This document shows, piece by piece, positions 8,476 through 16,947 of a stretch of 64,000 nucleotides of DNA (position 1 is its first letter; each line of letters begins with the position of its first letter). The translations under genes were made by a program, and so were the position numbers. Location of the stretch: contig NZ_CP113519.1 in the NCBI RefSeq assembly GCF_026723825.1, forward strand, positions 1,922,001-1,986,000. Direction: 5' to 3'. The notes beneath the pieces are model-generated. The model worked only from the letters and a program-made list of their open reading frames with translations. It had not been told where the DNA came from and searched no databases. Origin of the DNA: Pseudomonas sp. GOM7 (GTDB taxonomy: Bacteria > Pseudomonadota > Gammaproteobacteria > Pseudomonadales > Pseudomonadaceae).

Positions 8476-9333
8476 TCAGCCGATGGCCTGGGTGACCAGG
8501 GCGAACTGCTCGACTCCGCCACTGCTCTGGGGGGCATCGCCTTGGGCCATCTGCGCGACGCTGTCGACCTGGGCCAGGCCCTGATTGCCCAGCCAGTCAC
8601 CCAGGCCGCAGTCCGCCGGGATGTCGAGGCGCACGAACTGGCCCGCCAGTTGCGCCAACAGGGTACTGATCAGGTACTGGGCCTGTTCCCGGTTCTGCGC
8701 CACCACCGGGCCAATGACCCGGCCACGACCGAACGGCCGCTGCATGGCGAAGGCGCAGGGTTGTCCGTCTCGCTCGAGGAGCAAGGTGCATTCCAGTACA
8801 TCGTGCAGATCGTCCAGCACGCGGGTGCGATCCAGACCGCTGGCGGCATTGGCCAGGCTCAGCAATTCTGCCCAGTCGCGGTCGTCGGCCTGGCGGCAGG
8901 TGGTGCCGGCGGGCAGAGGTGGGCAGGGCAGCGGTGCCACCGTCCCCTGATGCTGGTGTACCCGACCGAATTCGACGAAGCCCAGGCTGATATACAGCGG
9001 CGTGCCTGCCAAGGTGGCGTTGAGCATGGCAGTGGCCGAGCCACAGGCCTGCAGGGTCAGCTCCATCAGTTTGCGGCCGATGCCCCGGCCCTGATAGGCG
9101 TCGCTGACGATGACCAGGCCGATGGTGGCGTAGTCGCCTTGCACGCAGGCGAAGGCGGTACCGACCAGACGCCCATCATCTTCGACGACCAAGCCTTCGG
9201 CGACGCGCTGCAGCATGGCCCAGTCTTCCAGGCGGTGCGGCCATTTGAGTTCGAGCGACAGGGCATGGGCCGCTGGCACGTCGGCGGCGGTCATCGGACG
9301 GTAGACGAGGGCAGGGGGCTGCGCAGCAGGCAT
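8476..9333 (-). CDS. Double GNAT-fold N-acetyltransferase
   Basis: This 285-residue protein has an N-terminal GNAT domain with a clear acetyl-CoA motif A (IGLVIVSDAYQGRGIGRKLM) at about residues 72-92. A second, more divergent acetyltransferase-like half follows (about 150-285), as in YitH/HolE-type proteins. The Q-G-R-G-I-G-R segment binds the CoA pyrophosphate. The acceptor is unknown. It is divergent from the cupin gene at 9582, with a 248-bp gap that contains the paired repeats at 9458-9499, but those repeats are oriented and placed for the cupin gene. Confidence 0.85.
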   Translation of the reverse strand: MPAAQPPALVYRPMTAADVPAAHALSLELKWPHRLEDWAMLQRVAEGLVVEDDGRLVGTAFACVQGDYATIGLVIVSDAYQGRGIGRKLMELTLQACGSATAMLNATLAGTPLYISLGFVEFGRVHQHQGTVAPLPCPPLPAGTTCRQADDRDWAELLSLANAASGLDRTRVLDDLHDVLECTLLLERDGQPCAFAMQRPFGRGRVIGPVVAQNREQAQYLISTLLAQLAGQFVRLDIPADCGLGDWLGNQGLAQVDSVAQMAQGDAPQSSGGVEQFALVTQAIG

Positions 9334-9457
9334 GATGGCTCTCCGAAGTGGTGCCGCACGCGGTCACGGTGCGGTCGCTGGCGCCTGTATCCCATCTGTG
9401 GCCAGGTCTGACAATAGGCATCGGACATTTCGGTGGATTGCATCGGTTTGCCAGGCA

Positions 9458-9499
9458 AAGGCCGCAGCTAATGCTCGCGCGGGGGGCCAAGTCCGCAGC
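9458..9499 (+). promoter_or_regulatory. Paired direct-repeat operator, site 1
   Basis: AAGGCCGCAGC (9458-9468) and AAGTCCGCAGC (9489-9499) are 11-bp direct repeats whose starts are 31 bp apart. The same pair with the same spacing stands before the aldehyde dehydrogenase gene at 14279-14320. A conserved CTAGCATGGAGG (CTAGGATGGAGG in the other copy) follows 19-20 bp downstream and may hold the -10 element. The second repeat would then overlap the -35 region, as expected for an activator site. Confidence 0.6.
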
Positions 9500-9581
9500 A
9501 AATTGCGCCTGTTTTTACCTAGCATGGAGGGCCTTGCCAGGCCATTTCTGGCATACCTGCGCCCTCGATTGGAGAACTCCG

Positions 9582-10292
9582 ATGTCACATCCCAACGCCC
9601 TGTTGCTGGCACTGGCCGATGGCCGTCCCGCCGCTGATTTTACTCATGCCGCCCTTGGCTCCAGCGATCCTTTCGACGGCATGCGCCAGGTCGCTTATCG
9701 CAGCGATGACGGTCTGAGTGTCGGTATCGTCCAGGGGGCCGGCGAGCACCGGGTCGAGCACTATCCGCATGTCGAGATGTTGGTGGTGCACGCCGGGCAT
9801 CTCAGCGTGCAGGACGAGCAGCACAGCCTCGAACTGGGCGTGGGTGACAGCTTGGTAATCGGTCGTGGCACGGCGTTGCGCATCCAGGCCTCGGCCGACA
9901 GCCTGTGGGCCTTCTGCGCCTACCAGCAGGCCAGTGCCGAGACCAGGCCGGGGCTGACGCCGTTGCAGGCCTACGCCCCGCTCAACCCGTCGCAGCCACC
10001 GGAGGCGCAGATCCTGCTGAGCCAGGCGCCGCAATGCCGCTCGCACAATGCCTATGCCGACGCGGCCAGCAACCTGCTGATCGGCGTGTGGGACTCCACG
10101 CCCTACGCCCGTCGCAGCCGCCCGCACAAGGTGCATGAGCTGATGCACCTGATCGAAGGCAGCGTCACCCTGACCCTCGAAGACGGCGCGCAGTTGAGGG
10201 TCAATTCCGGCGACACCGTATTCGTGGCGCAGGGCACGCCCTGTGCCTGGACCAGCACGGGCTATGTGCGCAAGCTTTACGTGGTCAAGTGA
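9582..10292 (+). CDS. Two-domain cupin protein
   Basis: This 236-residue protein starts at ATG 9582 behind GGAGAAC. It consists of two tandem small-barrel (cupin) domains, about 40-115 and 150-236. The second contains HKVHELMHLIEGSVTLTLED then GDTVFVAQGTPCAWTSTGYV, giving the usual G-x-x-x-x-L plus barrel-closing strand; the first has HVEMLVVHAGHLSVQDEQH and GVGDSLVIGRGT. Two-domain cupins of this type often accompany FAD oxidoreductases of amine or amino-acid catabolism, and here such a gene is convergent (10347-11672). Its promoter shares an operator with the aldehyde dehydrogenase at 14407, so it belongs to the catabolic regulon. The substrate or ligand is unknown. Confidence 0.85.
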   Translation: MSHPNALLLALADGRPAADFTHAALGSSDPFDGMRQVAYRSDDGLSVGIVQGAGEHRVEHYPHVEMLVVHAGHLSVQDEQHSLELGVGDSLVIGRGTALRIQASADSLWAFCAYQQASAETRPGLTPLQAYAPLNPSQPPEAQILLSQAPQCRSHNAYADAASNLLIGVWDSTPYARRSRPHKVHELMHLIEGSVTLTLEDGAQLRVNSGDTVFVAQGTPCAWTSTGYVRKLYVVK

Positions 10293-10308
10293 GGCGTTAG
10301 CGCTTGAA

Positions 10309-10333
10309 GCCCTCTCCCTGCCAGGGAGAGGGC
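10309..10333. terminator. Bidirectional hairpin between convergent genes
   Basis: GCCCTCTCCCT and AGGGAGAGGGC form a perfect stem around a 3-base loop in the 54-bp gap between two convergent stop codons. There is no long T-run, so its efficiency is uncertain. Confidence 0.65.
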
Positions 10334-10346
10334 GCTTCGGTGCGGT

Positions 10347-11672
10347 TCAGAACTCCGACACCTTGCCCCAGGCGCTCTTGTTCAGGCGCGCCAGGTTGTA
10401 CTGGCGGTGGTCGACGAAGGGCGTTTGCCCTTGTGCCAGTTCGGCGATCAGACGGCCGGCGCCGGGGCCGATGCCGAAGCCATGGCCGGAGAAGCCAGCG
10501 GCGAGGATGAAGCCTGGCAGGTTCTGCGCCTCGTCGATCACCGGCACGCCGTCCGGGGTGCTGTCGATGTAACCGGCCCAGCCGGCCTGCATGGGCACGC
10601 TGCCCAGCGCTGGCAGCAGACGGCGAGCGCGGGCGAGGGTATCGCGCAGGATGGCTTCCGATGGGCGTGGATCGAGGATGCGCACGCGCTCCATTGGCGT
10701 CGGTTTGTCCAGTGCCCACTTGCGCCAGGTTTCGTGGCCGGACAGCCAGCCCTGCAGGTCGCCCGGCGAGAGCATCTGCCAACGTTTGGCGAACATCGGC
10801 ACGAAGTAGCTGGCGAAGCGCAGTTGTTGCGGCGTCGGGTCGACGCAGGCGCGCCCGGAAATGGCCAGGGTGTAGCCGCCATCGCCACGCCGGGTGACGG
10901 TCACCTCGCTGGTATGCAGGGCATCGGGAATGCCCTGCACGCCGGGCATCACCGAGAGGATGCTGGAGCGTATCGAGGCCTGTGGAAAGCGAATGCCCAG
11001 TTGCGCGCAGAAGGACGACGCCCAGGCGCCGCCGGCCATCACCACCTGGCGTGTCTTGATCACGCCGTGTTCGGTAATCACCGCGCTGACACGCCCGGCC
11101 TCGGTTTCCACCCCGCGTGCGGCGCAGAACTGATGCACCGTGCCGCCATGCTTGAGCACGCCCTTGGCGATCAGCGGCGCGGCACGGGACGGGTCGGCGA
11201 TGCCGTCGGAGGGGGAGAACACGCCGCCAAGCCAGGGTTTGCCGGTGGCGGCACCGCGTTGCGTGGCCTCGGCGCTACTGAGCATATGGGTGGTCACCCC
11301 CTGGGTGATGGCGAAGTCGCGCCACTTGGCCCAGCCATCCAGTTCGGCCTGGTTGTCGGAAAGATAGAACAGCCCGCAACGGCGAAAGCCCAGGTCTTCG
11401 CCCAGCTCGGCGCTGATTTCTTCCCACAGCTCGAGGCTCTTGGTCGACAGCGGCAGCTCGCGGGCATCGCGATTCTGCTGGCGGCACCAGCCCCAGTTGC
11501 GGCTGGACTGTTCGGCGCCGATGCGGCCCTTTTCCAGCAGGGCGACCTTGAGGCCATCGCGGGCCAGGAAATAGGCCGTGCAGACGCCGATGATGCCGCC
11601 GCCGATGACCACGATATCGGCGCTATCGGGCAATTGTGCCGTGGACTGCATGGTGATCAAGGGAGCCGGCAT
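10347..11672 (-). CDS. FAD-dependent amino-acid/amine oxidoreductase (DAO family)
   Basis: This 441-residue protein starts at MPAPLITM (ATG 11672), which has AGGAG 8 bp upstream; an ATG 21 bp earlier lacks a site. The N-terminus has the dinucleotide-binding fold IVVIGGGIIGVCTAYFLARD (about 20-40) and E-K-G-R-I-G as the ribose-binding end. SRNWGWCRQQ and a C-terminal GFSGHGFGIGPGAGRLIAEL close the FAD site. The family oxidises secondary or primary amines and D-amino acids to imines. It is oriented against the cupin gene and away from the EutC-like gene, so it has its own promoter. An 8-bp inverted repeat at 11756-11778 lies in the right place for its operator. The substrate is not known. Confidence 0.9.
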   Translation of the reverse strand: MPAPLITMQSTAQLPDSADIVVIGGGIIGVCTAYFLARDGLKVALLEKGRIGAEQSSRNWGWCRQQNRDARELPLSTKSLELWEEISAELGEDLGFRRCGLFYLSDNQAELDGWAKWRDFAITQGVTTHMLSSAEATQRGAATGKPWLGGVFSPSDGIADPSRAAPLIAKGVLKHGGTVHQFCAARGVETEAGRVSAVITEHGVIKTRQVVMAGGAWASSFCAQLGIRFPQASIRSSILSVMPGVQGIPDALHTSEVTVTRRGDGGYTLAISGRACVDPTPQQLRFASYFVPMFAKRWQMLSPGDLQGWLSGHETWRKWALDKPTPMERVRILDPRPSEAILRDTLARARRLLPALGSVPMQAGWAGYIDSTPDGVPVIDEAQNLPGFILAAGFSGHGFGIGPGAGRLIAELAQGQTPFVDHRQYNLARLNKSAWGKVSEF

Positions 11673-11755
11673 GTTGTTTCTCCTGGCCTGCAAGAGCGAA
11701 AGGGTTAAGGGGGATGCTGGATTGTCGTCCCTTGAACAGGGCGTTGGACAGCGTC

Positions 11756-11778
11756 AGCGGCACTGCCATTGTGCCGCT
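11756..11778. promoter_or_regulatory. Inverted repeat upstream of the FAD oxidoreductase
   Basis: AGCGGCAC (11756-11763) and GTGCCGCT (11771-11778) are perfect 8-bp arms with a 7-bp spacer. It lies 84 bp before the oxidoreductase start codon and is a plausible operator. Confidence 0.5.
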
Positions 11779-12135
11779 TATGGTAGGCAGCTCGACCCGA
11801 TGCAGGCTGTCGTATTGATCCTGTGCAATCGCAGAATCAGGTGTTTTCGCCGGTGCGCTCGGAAGTTTATGCTGCGGCGCCTGTCATGGCCCTCATGAGT
11901 TTTTCTGCCTTGCCTGTTCTGCCCGGCGTGCTGATGGCTGACCGATGCCGGCGCACCTCGCTCCAACGACATGCATTCGAGCCGCTTCACGCATGCCGTG
12001 CAGGCAATCGCTGCATGGGCAGGGCGCAGCGTCAGCTTTCGTCAACGGTGGCAAAAACAAGCGGAAGTTGCGCCTTGAGCCAATATCCGAAATTTTCTGC
12101 GGAGCGCCCGACGGCATACTGATTCGAGGCAAGCC

Positions 12136-12163
12136 GGCACTGCCCGTGAGCAGTGCCCTTTTT
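12136..12163 (+). terminator. Rho-independent terminator-like hairpin in the leader of the EutC-like gene
   Basis: GGCACTGC (12136-12143) and GCAGTGCC (12150-12157) form a perfect 8-bp stem with a CCGTGA loop, followed by CTTTTT. It ends 57 bp before the start codon at 12221. No + strand gene precedes it, so it would act on the leader of the downstream operon or end a small RNA. Confidence 0.65.
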
Positions 12164-12220
12164 ACCTGGCTGCCGGTTGATGGACGGTTGTCCAGGTCAG
12201 TCAGTAGTGAGGTCGTGCAG

Positions 12221-13210
12221 ATGAAAACCCTGCTGCTCAACAAAGCAGAAGTCGGCAGCTTGATCACCATGCAGGAAGTCATTGGCACGGTGGAGGAGGC
12301 CTACAAGGCCTTCAGCGCCGGGCAGGTGGTGCAACCGGATTACATCGGCATCCACCTGTCGGCACCTCGCGGTGAGATCGACTTCAAGGTCGGTTACTGC
12401 ACGAGCAATGAGATCATCTCGATGAAAGCCTCGTCCGGTGGTTTTCTCGATAACCCGAGCACACACGGCGTACCCAACGGCATGGGCTCCGTTCTGTTGT
12501 TCGATGCCCGCAGTTGCGCGCTGATCTGCGTGATGGACGGCAGCCTGCTCACCGGCCTCAGAACGGGGGCCTCGGGGGCTGTTTCGGTCAAGGCACTGGC
12601 GCGTGCGAACGCCACGAAGGTCACTTGCATCGGCACTGGCAATCAGGCACGCATGCAGATTCGCGCCATCAGCCTGGTCAGACCCATCGAAGTGATCCAT
12701 GCCTGGAGCAGAACCCCCGAAACGCGCGAGCGCTTCAAGGCGGATATCGAAGGCGAACTCGGTATTCCGGTGATCCTGGCCGACTCGAAGAAGGAGGCGG
12801 TCGAGCAGGCCGATATCCTCATCACCACTACCCGCGGCAAGGGCCCGTTGGTGCAAGCGAGCTGGGTGAAGCCCGGCACCCATATCGTCGCCATCGGCAC
12901 GGACATGAAAGGCAAGCAGGAATTCGAGCCCGAGATATTCCGCCACGCCAAGATCGTCAACGACTCGATCGCACAGTGCATCGACAAAGGGGAAACCTGG
13001 CATGCGCTGAACGAGAGGGTCATCGGCCTTGACGATATTCACGGCGAACTCGGCGAGATACTGCTGGGCACGAAACCAGGGCGGCAGAGCGATGAGGAGA
13101 TCACCCTCTTCGACTCCACCGGCATGGCCATACAGGACAACACCACCGCCGAGAAAATCTATCGCAACGCGCTGGAAAAACAGATCGGAACCTTCTTCGG
13201 CTTTCTTTGA
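12221..13210 (+). CDS. Ornithine cyclodeaminase/mu-crystallin family protein (EutC/BhcD-like)
   Basis: This 329-residue protein starts at ATG 12221, with GTGAGG upstream. It follows the family layout: an N-terminal dimerisation and substrate half ([30 protein letters not shown]), then an NAD(P) Rossmann half with [17 protein letters not shown] at about 133-150 and the [20 protein letters not shown] and [20 protein letters not shown] segments. Relatives include ornithine cyclodeaminase, EutC of (hydroxy)ectoine catabolism and iminosuccinate reductase BhcD. Pairing with the downstream threonine dehydratase-like gene favours the EutC or BhcD type. Neither the ectoine hydrolase pair EutD/EutE nor the BHA-cycle aldolase is in the window, so the true substrate may differ. 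The gap to the next gene is 37 bp, so they are likely cotranscribed. Confidence 0.88.
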   Translation: MKTLLLNKAEVGSLITMQEVIGTVEEAYKAFSAGQVVQPDYIGIHLSAPRGEIDFKVGYCTSNEIISMKASSGGFLDNPSTHGVPNGMGSVLLFDARSCALICVMDGSLLTGLRTGASGAVSVKALARANATKVTCIGTGNQARMQIRAISLVRPIEVIHAWSRTPETRERFKADIEGELGIPVILADSKKEAVEQADILITTTRGKGPLVQASWVKPGTHIVAIGTDMKGKQEFEPEIFRHAKIVNDSIAQCIDKGETWHALNERVIGLDDIHGELGEILLGTKPGRQSDEEITLFDSTGMAIQDNTTAEKIYRNALEKQIGTFFGFL

Positions 13211-13247
13211 GTGCGGGATCTTTCGGTAACAGGACAGAGGACATGAC

Positions 13248-14219
13248 ATGCTCGACCATCCCACCATCGCGGACATTCTAGAGGCCCGAAAACGGCTCGC
13301 ACCGCATATCCGGCATACGCCCTTGTTGCGCGCCGAGAAGATAGAAAAGGCTGTCGCTTGCCAGCTCTACCTGAAGCCCGAAACCTTGCAGATCACCGGC
13401 GCCTTCAAGATTCGCGGCGCGTTGAACAAGACGCTCTCGCTGCCGCGAGAGACGATCGCCAACGGCATCATCGCCACCTCGTCCGGTAACCATGCCCAGG
13501 GGCTTGCCTACGCCGCCCGCATGCTGGGAGTGAAAGCCATTCTGGTGCTGCCGGTAACCACCCCGAAGATCAAGATCGCCAACACCCAGGCGCTCGGTGC
13601 CGAGGTCATCCTCTTCGATGGCGACACTGCCGCGCGCTGGAAGCGGGTATACGAAATCGCCGAGGAAAACGGCTACATGCCCGTCCATGCCTTCGAGGAT
13701 CCGCTGGTGATGGCCGGCCAGGGCACCATCGGTTGCGAGATTCTGGAAGACCTGCAGGACGTGGACACCGTAATCGTTCCCATGGGCGGCGGCGGCCTGA
13801 TTTCCGGCATCGCCACCGCCATCAAGGAAACCCGAGCGTCGGTGCGGGTCGTCGGTGCCGAGCCGGCATTGACTCCCAAGTACTACCACAGCCGCCTGAA
13901 CAAGCAGCGCACCACGCTGCCCTTGCTCAACACCATTGCCGACGGCTTGCGCATCAGTGTGCCGGGGCAAAACCCTTACCCGATCATCGAACGTTATGTC
14001 GACGAGATCGTCCTGGTCGAGGACGAGCACATCGTCCAGGGCATGCGCGCCCTGGCCAAGGACGCCAAGCTGATCGCCGAACCCGCCGCCTCCATCGGCA
14101 TTGGCGCGCTGCTGGCCGGTACGCTGAAGGTTCGCCCGGATGAAAAGGTCTGTGTGGTCCTGACCGGCGGCAACTGGGATCTGTGTGACCTGGCCGAGGT
14201 CTACCAGGATCGCGGCTAG
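13248..14219 (+). CDS. PLP-dependent threonine dehydratase-like enzyme (EutB/BhcB-like)
   Basis: This 323-residue fold-type II PLP enzyme has the Schiff-base lysine K54 in LQITGAFKIRGALN, the SSGNHAQG phosphate-side loop, and the glycine loop PMGGGGLISGIA that grips the PLP phosphate. It lacks the C-terminal ACT-like regulatory domain of biosynthetic IlvA. Such short dehydratases act on serine, threonine, 3-hydroxyaspartate (BhcB) or on hydroxylated diaminobutyrate derivatives (EutB). The partner at 12221 is a reductase-type protein. Together they would dehydrate a beta-hydroxy amino acid and reduce the resulting imine. This reaction sequence is inferred from family knowledge. Confidence 0.9.
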   Translation: MLDHPTIADILEARKRLAPHIRHTPLLRAEKIEKAVACQLYLKPETLQITGAFKIRGALNKTLSLPRETIANGIIATSSGNHAQGLAYAARMLGVKAILVLPVTTPKIKIANTQALGAEVILFDGDTAARWKRVYEIAEENGYMPVHAFEDPLVMAGQGTIGCEILEDLQDVDTVIVPMGGGGLISGIATAIKETRASVRVVGAEPALTPKYYHSRLNKQRTTLPLLNTIADGLRISVPGQNPYPIIERYVDEIVLVEDEHIVQGMRALAKDAKLIAEPAASIGIGALLAGTLKVRPDEKVCVVLTGGNWDLCDLAEVYQDRG

Positions 14220-14278
14220 CATGATCGCCAGGACATGGGCCTTGCACCTTGCGGTCGATTACATCGGGCCAGGCCTGA

Positions 14279-14320
14279 AAGTCCGCAGCTAATGCTTGGG
14301 CACGGCCGCAAGTCCGCAGC
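14279..14320 (+). promoter_or_regulatory. Paired direct-repeat operator, site 2
   Basis: AAGTCCGCAGC occurs at 14279-14289 and again at 14310-14320, again 31 bp apart. The flanking CTAATGCT after the first repeat and CTAGGATGGAGG downstream are also conserved with the site at 9458-9499. Conservation of spacing and context in two non-adjacent promoters argues for a shared regulator. Confidence 0.65.
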
Positions 14321-14406
14321 ATGTATCGGGCAATGTTTTCTAGGATGGAGGTCTGGCTATGCCAGGCGCCGCGCAGGTGTCCTGGCGCTCTTACCTGGAG
14401 TCCTTT

Positions 14407-15876
<1,470 letters not shown>

Positions 15877-15897
15877 TTGTGCTGCGTTATCCCCCCA

Positions 15898-15924
15898 ACG
15901 GGCGCCCTGCGAGGCGCCCGTTTT
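15898..15924 (+). terminator. Rho-independent terminator after aldehyde dehydrogenase
   Basis: CGGGCGCC (15899-15906), a 6-base loop and GGCGCCCG (15913-15920) form a perfect stem followed by TTTT. A degenerate copy (19700-19721) follows the GhrA-type gene, in front of the second HAD copy. Confidence 0.8.
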
Positions 15925-16049
15925 GCCTTGTTTGGCCCCCCAGGGGCGCATGCTCGCTGGCTTTGCTCGCTTTCGGGGCGCTCCGCAAAGTCTGCTGGCC
16001 CTGGCCTGAAAAACGGCCTTTTTGTGTCGATGCGTGCCTGCTTTTAACC

Positions 16050-16077
16050 TCATCTGCCGAGGGCCTGGTGCTGTAAT
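16050..16077 (+). promoter_or_regulatory. Putative promoter of HAD copy A
   Basis: TCATCT, 16 bp, then TGTAAT (16072-16077) within GCTGTAATGA. The same elements at the same spacing precede HAD copy B (-10 at 19929-19934), although the sequence between them differs. That conservation is the support; the -35 is a weak match. Confidence 0.4.
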
Positions 16078-16164
16078 GATCGGGCAGTTCAGCACGACGT
16101 CTGTGTTCCCGAGCGGAGTCGATGTCGACTGCACCATCCCCCAACAAGACTTCAGGACTGCGCC

Positions 16165-16833
16165 ATGAGTTTTCTTCGCCCCAAGTACATCACCTTCGAC
16201 TGCTACGGCACCTTGACCAACTTCCAGATGGGCCCGCTGACCCGCGAGCTGTTCGCTGACCGCGTCGCGCCTGAGCAGATGGATCAGTTCGTCAGGGATT
16301 TCGCTGCCTACCGCCTGGATCAGGTGATGGGTGACTGGCGGCCCTATGATGAAATTCTCGATACCGCGATCTCCCGCGTGTGCAAGCGCTGGGGCGTGGA
16401 ATATCGTGGTGAGGGGCGGCTTTACTACAACGCCGTGCCGACCTGGGGCCCGCATGCCGACGTGACCGCCGGCCTGGCGAAGATCGCCGACAAGATTCCG
16501 CTGGTGATCATCTCCAACGCCATGGACGAGCAGATCATGTCCAACGTCGACAAGCTGGGCGTGCCCTTCCACAAGGTCTACACCGCGCAGCAGGCGCAGG
16601 CCTACAAGCCGCGCCTGCAAGCCTTCGAGTTCCTGCTCGACAACCTGGGCTGCGGGCCGCAAGACCTGCTGCACGTGTCCTCCAGCTTCCGCTACGACCT
16701 GATGCCGGCCGAAGACATGAAGATCAAGCACAAGGCCTTCGTCGCCCGCGGTCACGAGCAGCCGGGTAACGCCTGCTACAACTACCGGCAGATCACCGAT
16801 ATCGGCGGGTTGCCCGGCCTGGTCGGCCTTTGA
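16165..16833 (+). CDS. HAD superfamily hydrolase, haloacid-dehalogenase type II-like, copy A
   Basis: This 222-residue protein begins with HAD motif I, TFDCYGTL, with nucleophile D12. Motif II is S117 in IISNAMDEQ, the lysine lies in QAYKPRLQAFEF, and the acidic end is SSSFRYDLMPA with D178. The overall fold is that of L-2-haloacid dehalogenases. In those enzymes the last motif reads S-x-N-x-x-D; here the asparagine position is F175, so true dehalogenase activity is doubtful and a phosphatase or other hydrolase is as likely. Copy B at 19994-20662 differs by 7 bases and a single residue (F156Y). The dehydratase and dehydrogenase genes lie between the copies. Confidence 0.88.
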   Translation: MSFLRPKYITFDCYGTLTNFQMGPLTRELFADRVAPEQMDQFVRDFAAYRLDQVMGDWRPYDEILDTAISRVCKRWGVEYRGEGRLYYNAVPTWGPHADVTAGLAKIADKIPLVIISNAMDEQIMSNVDKLGVPFHKVYTAQQAQAYKPRLQAFEFLLDNLGCGPQDLLHVSSSFRYDLMPAEDMKIKHKAFVARGHEQPGNACYNYRQITDIGGLPGLVGL

Positions 16834-16947
16834 CTTGCAAGCCTCGCACAGCCTCGGCAAGTGGCGGTGCGAGGCGCTGCCGTATCCCTGGCAGCTTGCC
16901 ACGCTGCCTCGACGAATTCTCCGAACCCAAGCCTGCAAGGTGATCTG

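Larger units (their letters stand above)
11673..12220. other. 548-bp divergent intergenic region
   Basis: This gap separates the minus-strand FAD oxidoreductase from the plus-strand EutC-like gene. Apart from the inverted repeat at 11756-11778 and the terminator-like hairpin at 12136-12163, I see no gene and recognise no riboswitch. The hairpin implies a transcript starting upstream of it on the + strand. Confidence 0.6.

Noticed and set aside
12221..14219. Ectoine degradation operon (EutB/EutC)
   Set aside because: The two genes resemble EutC and EutB, but EutD/EutE and the usual Doe/Eut genes are absent, so the pathway cannot be claimed.
12221..14219. Beta-hydroxyaspartate cycle (BhcB/BhcD)
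   Set aside because: The aldolase BhcC and the transaminase BhcA partners are not in this cluster. GabT-like 31510 is of a different transaminase class.
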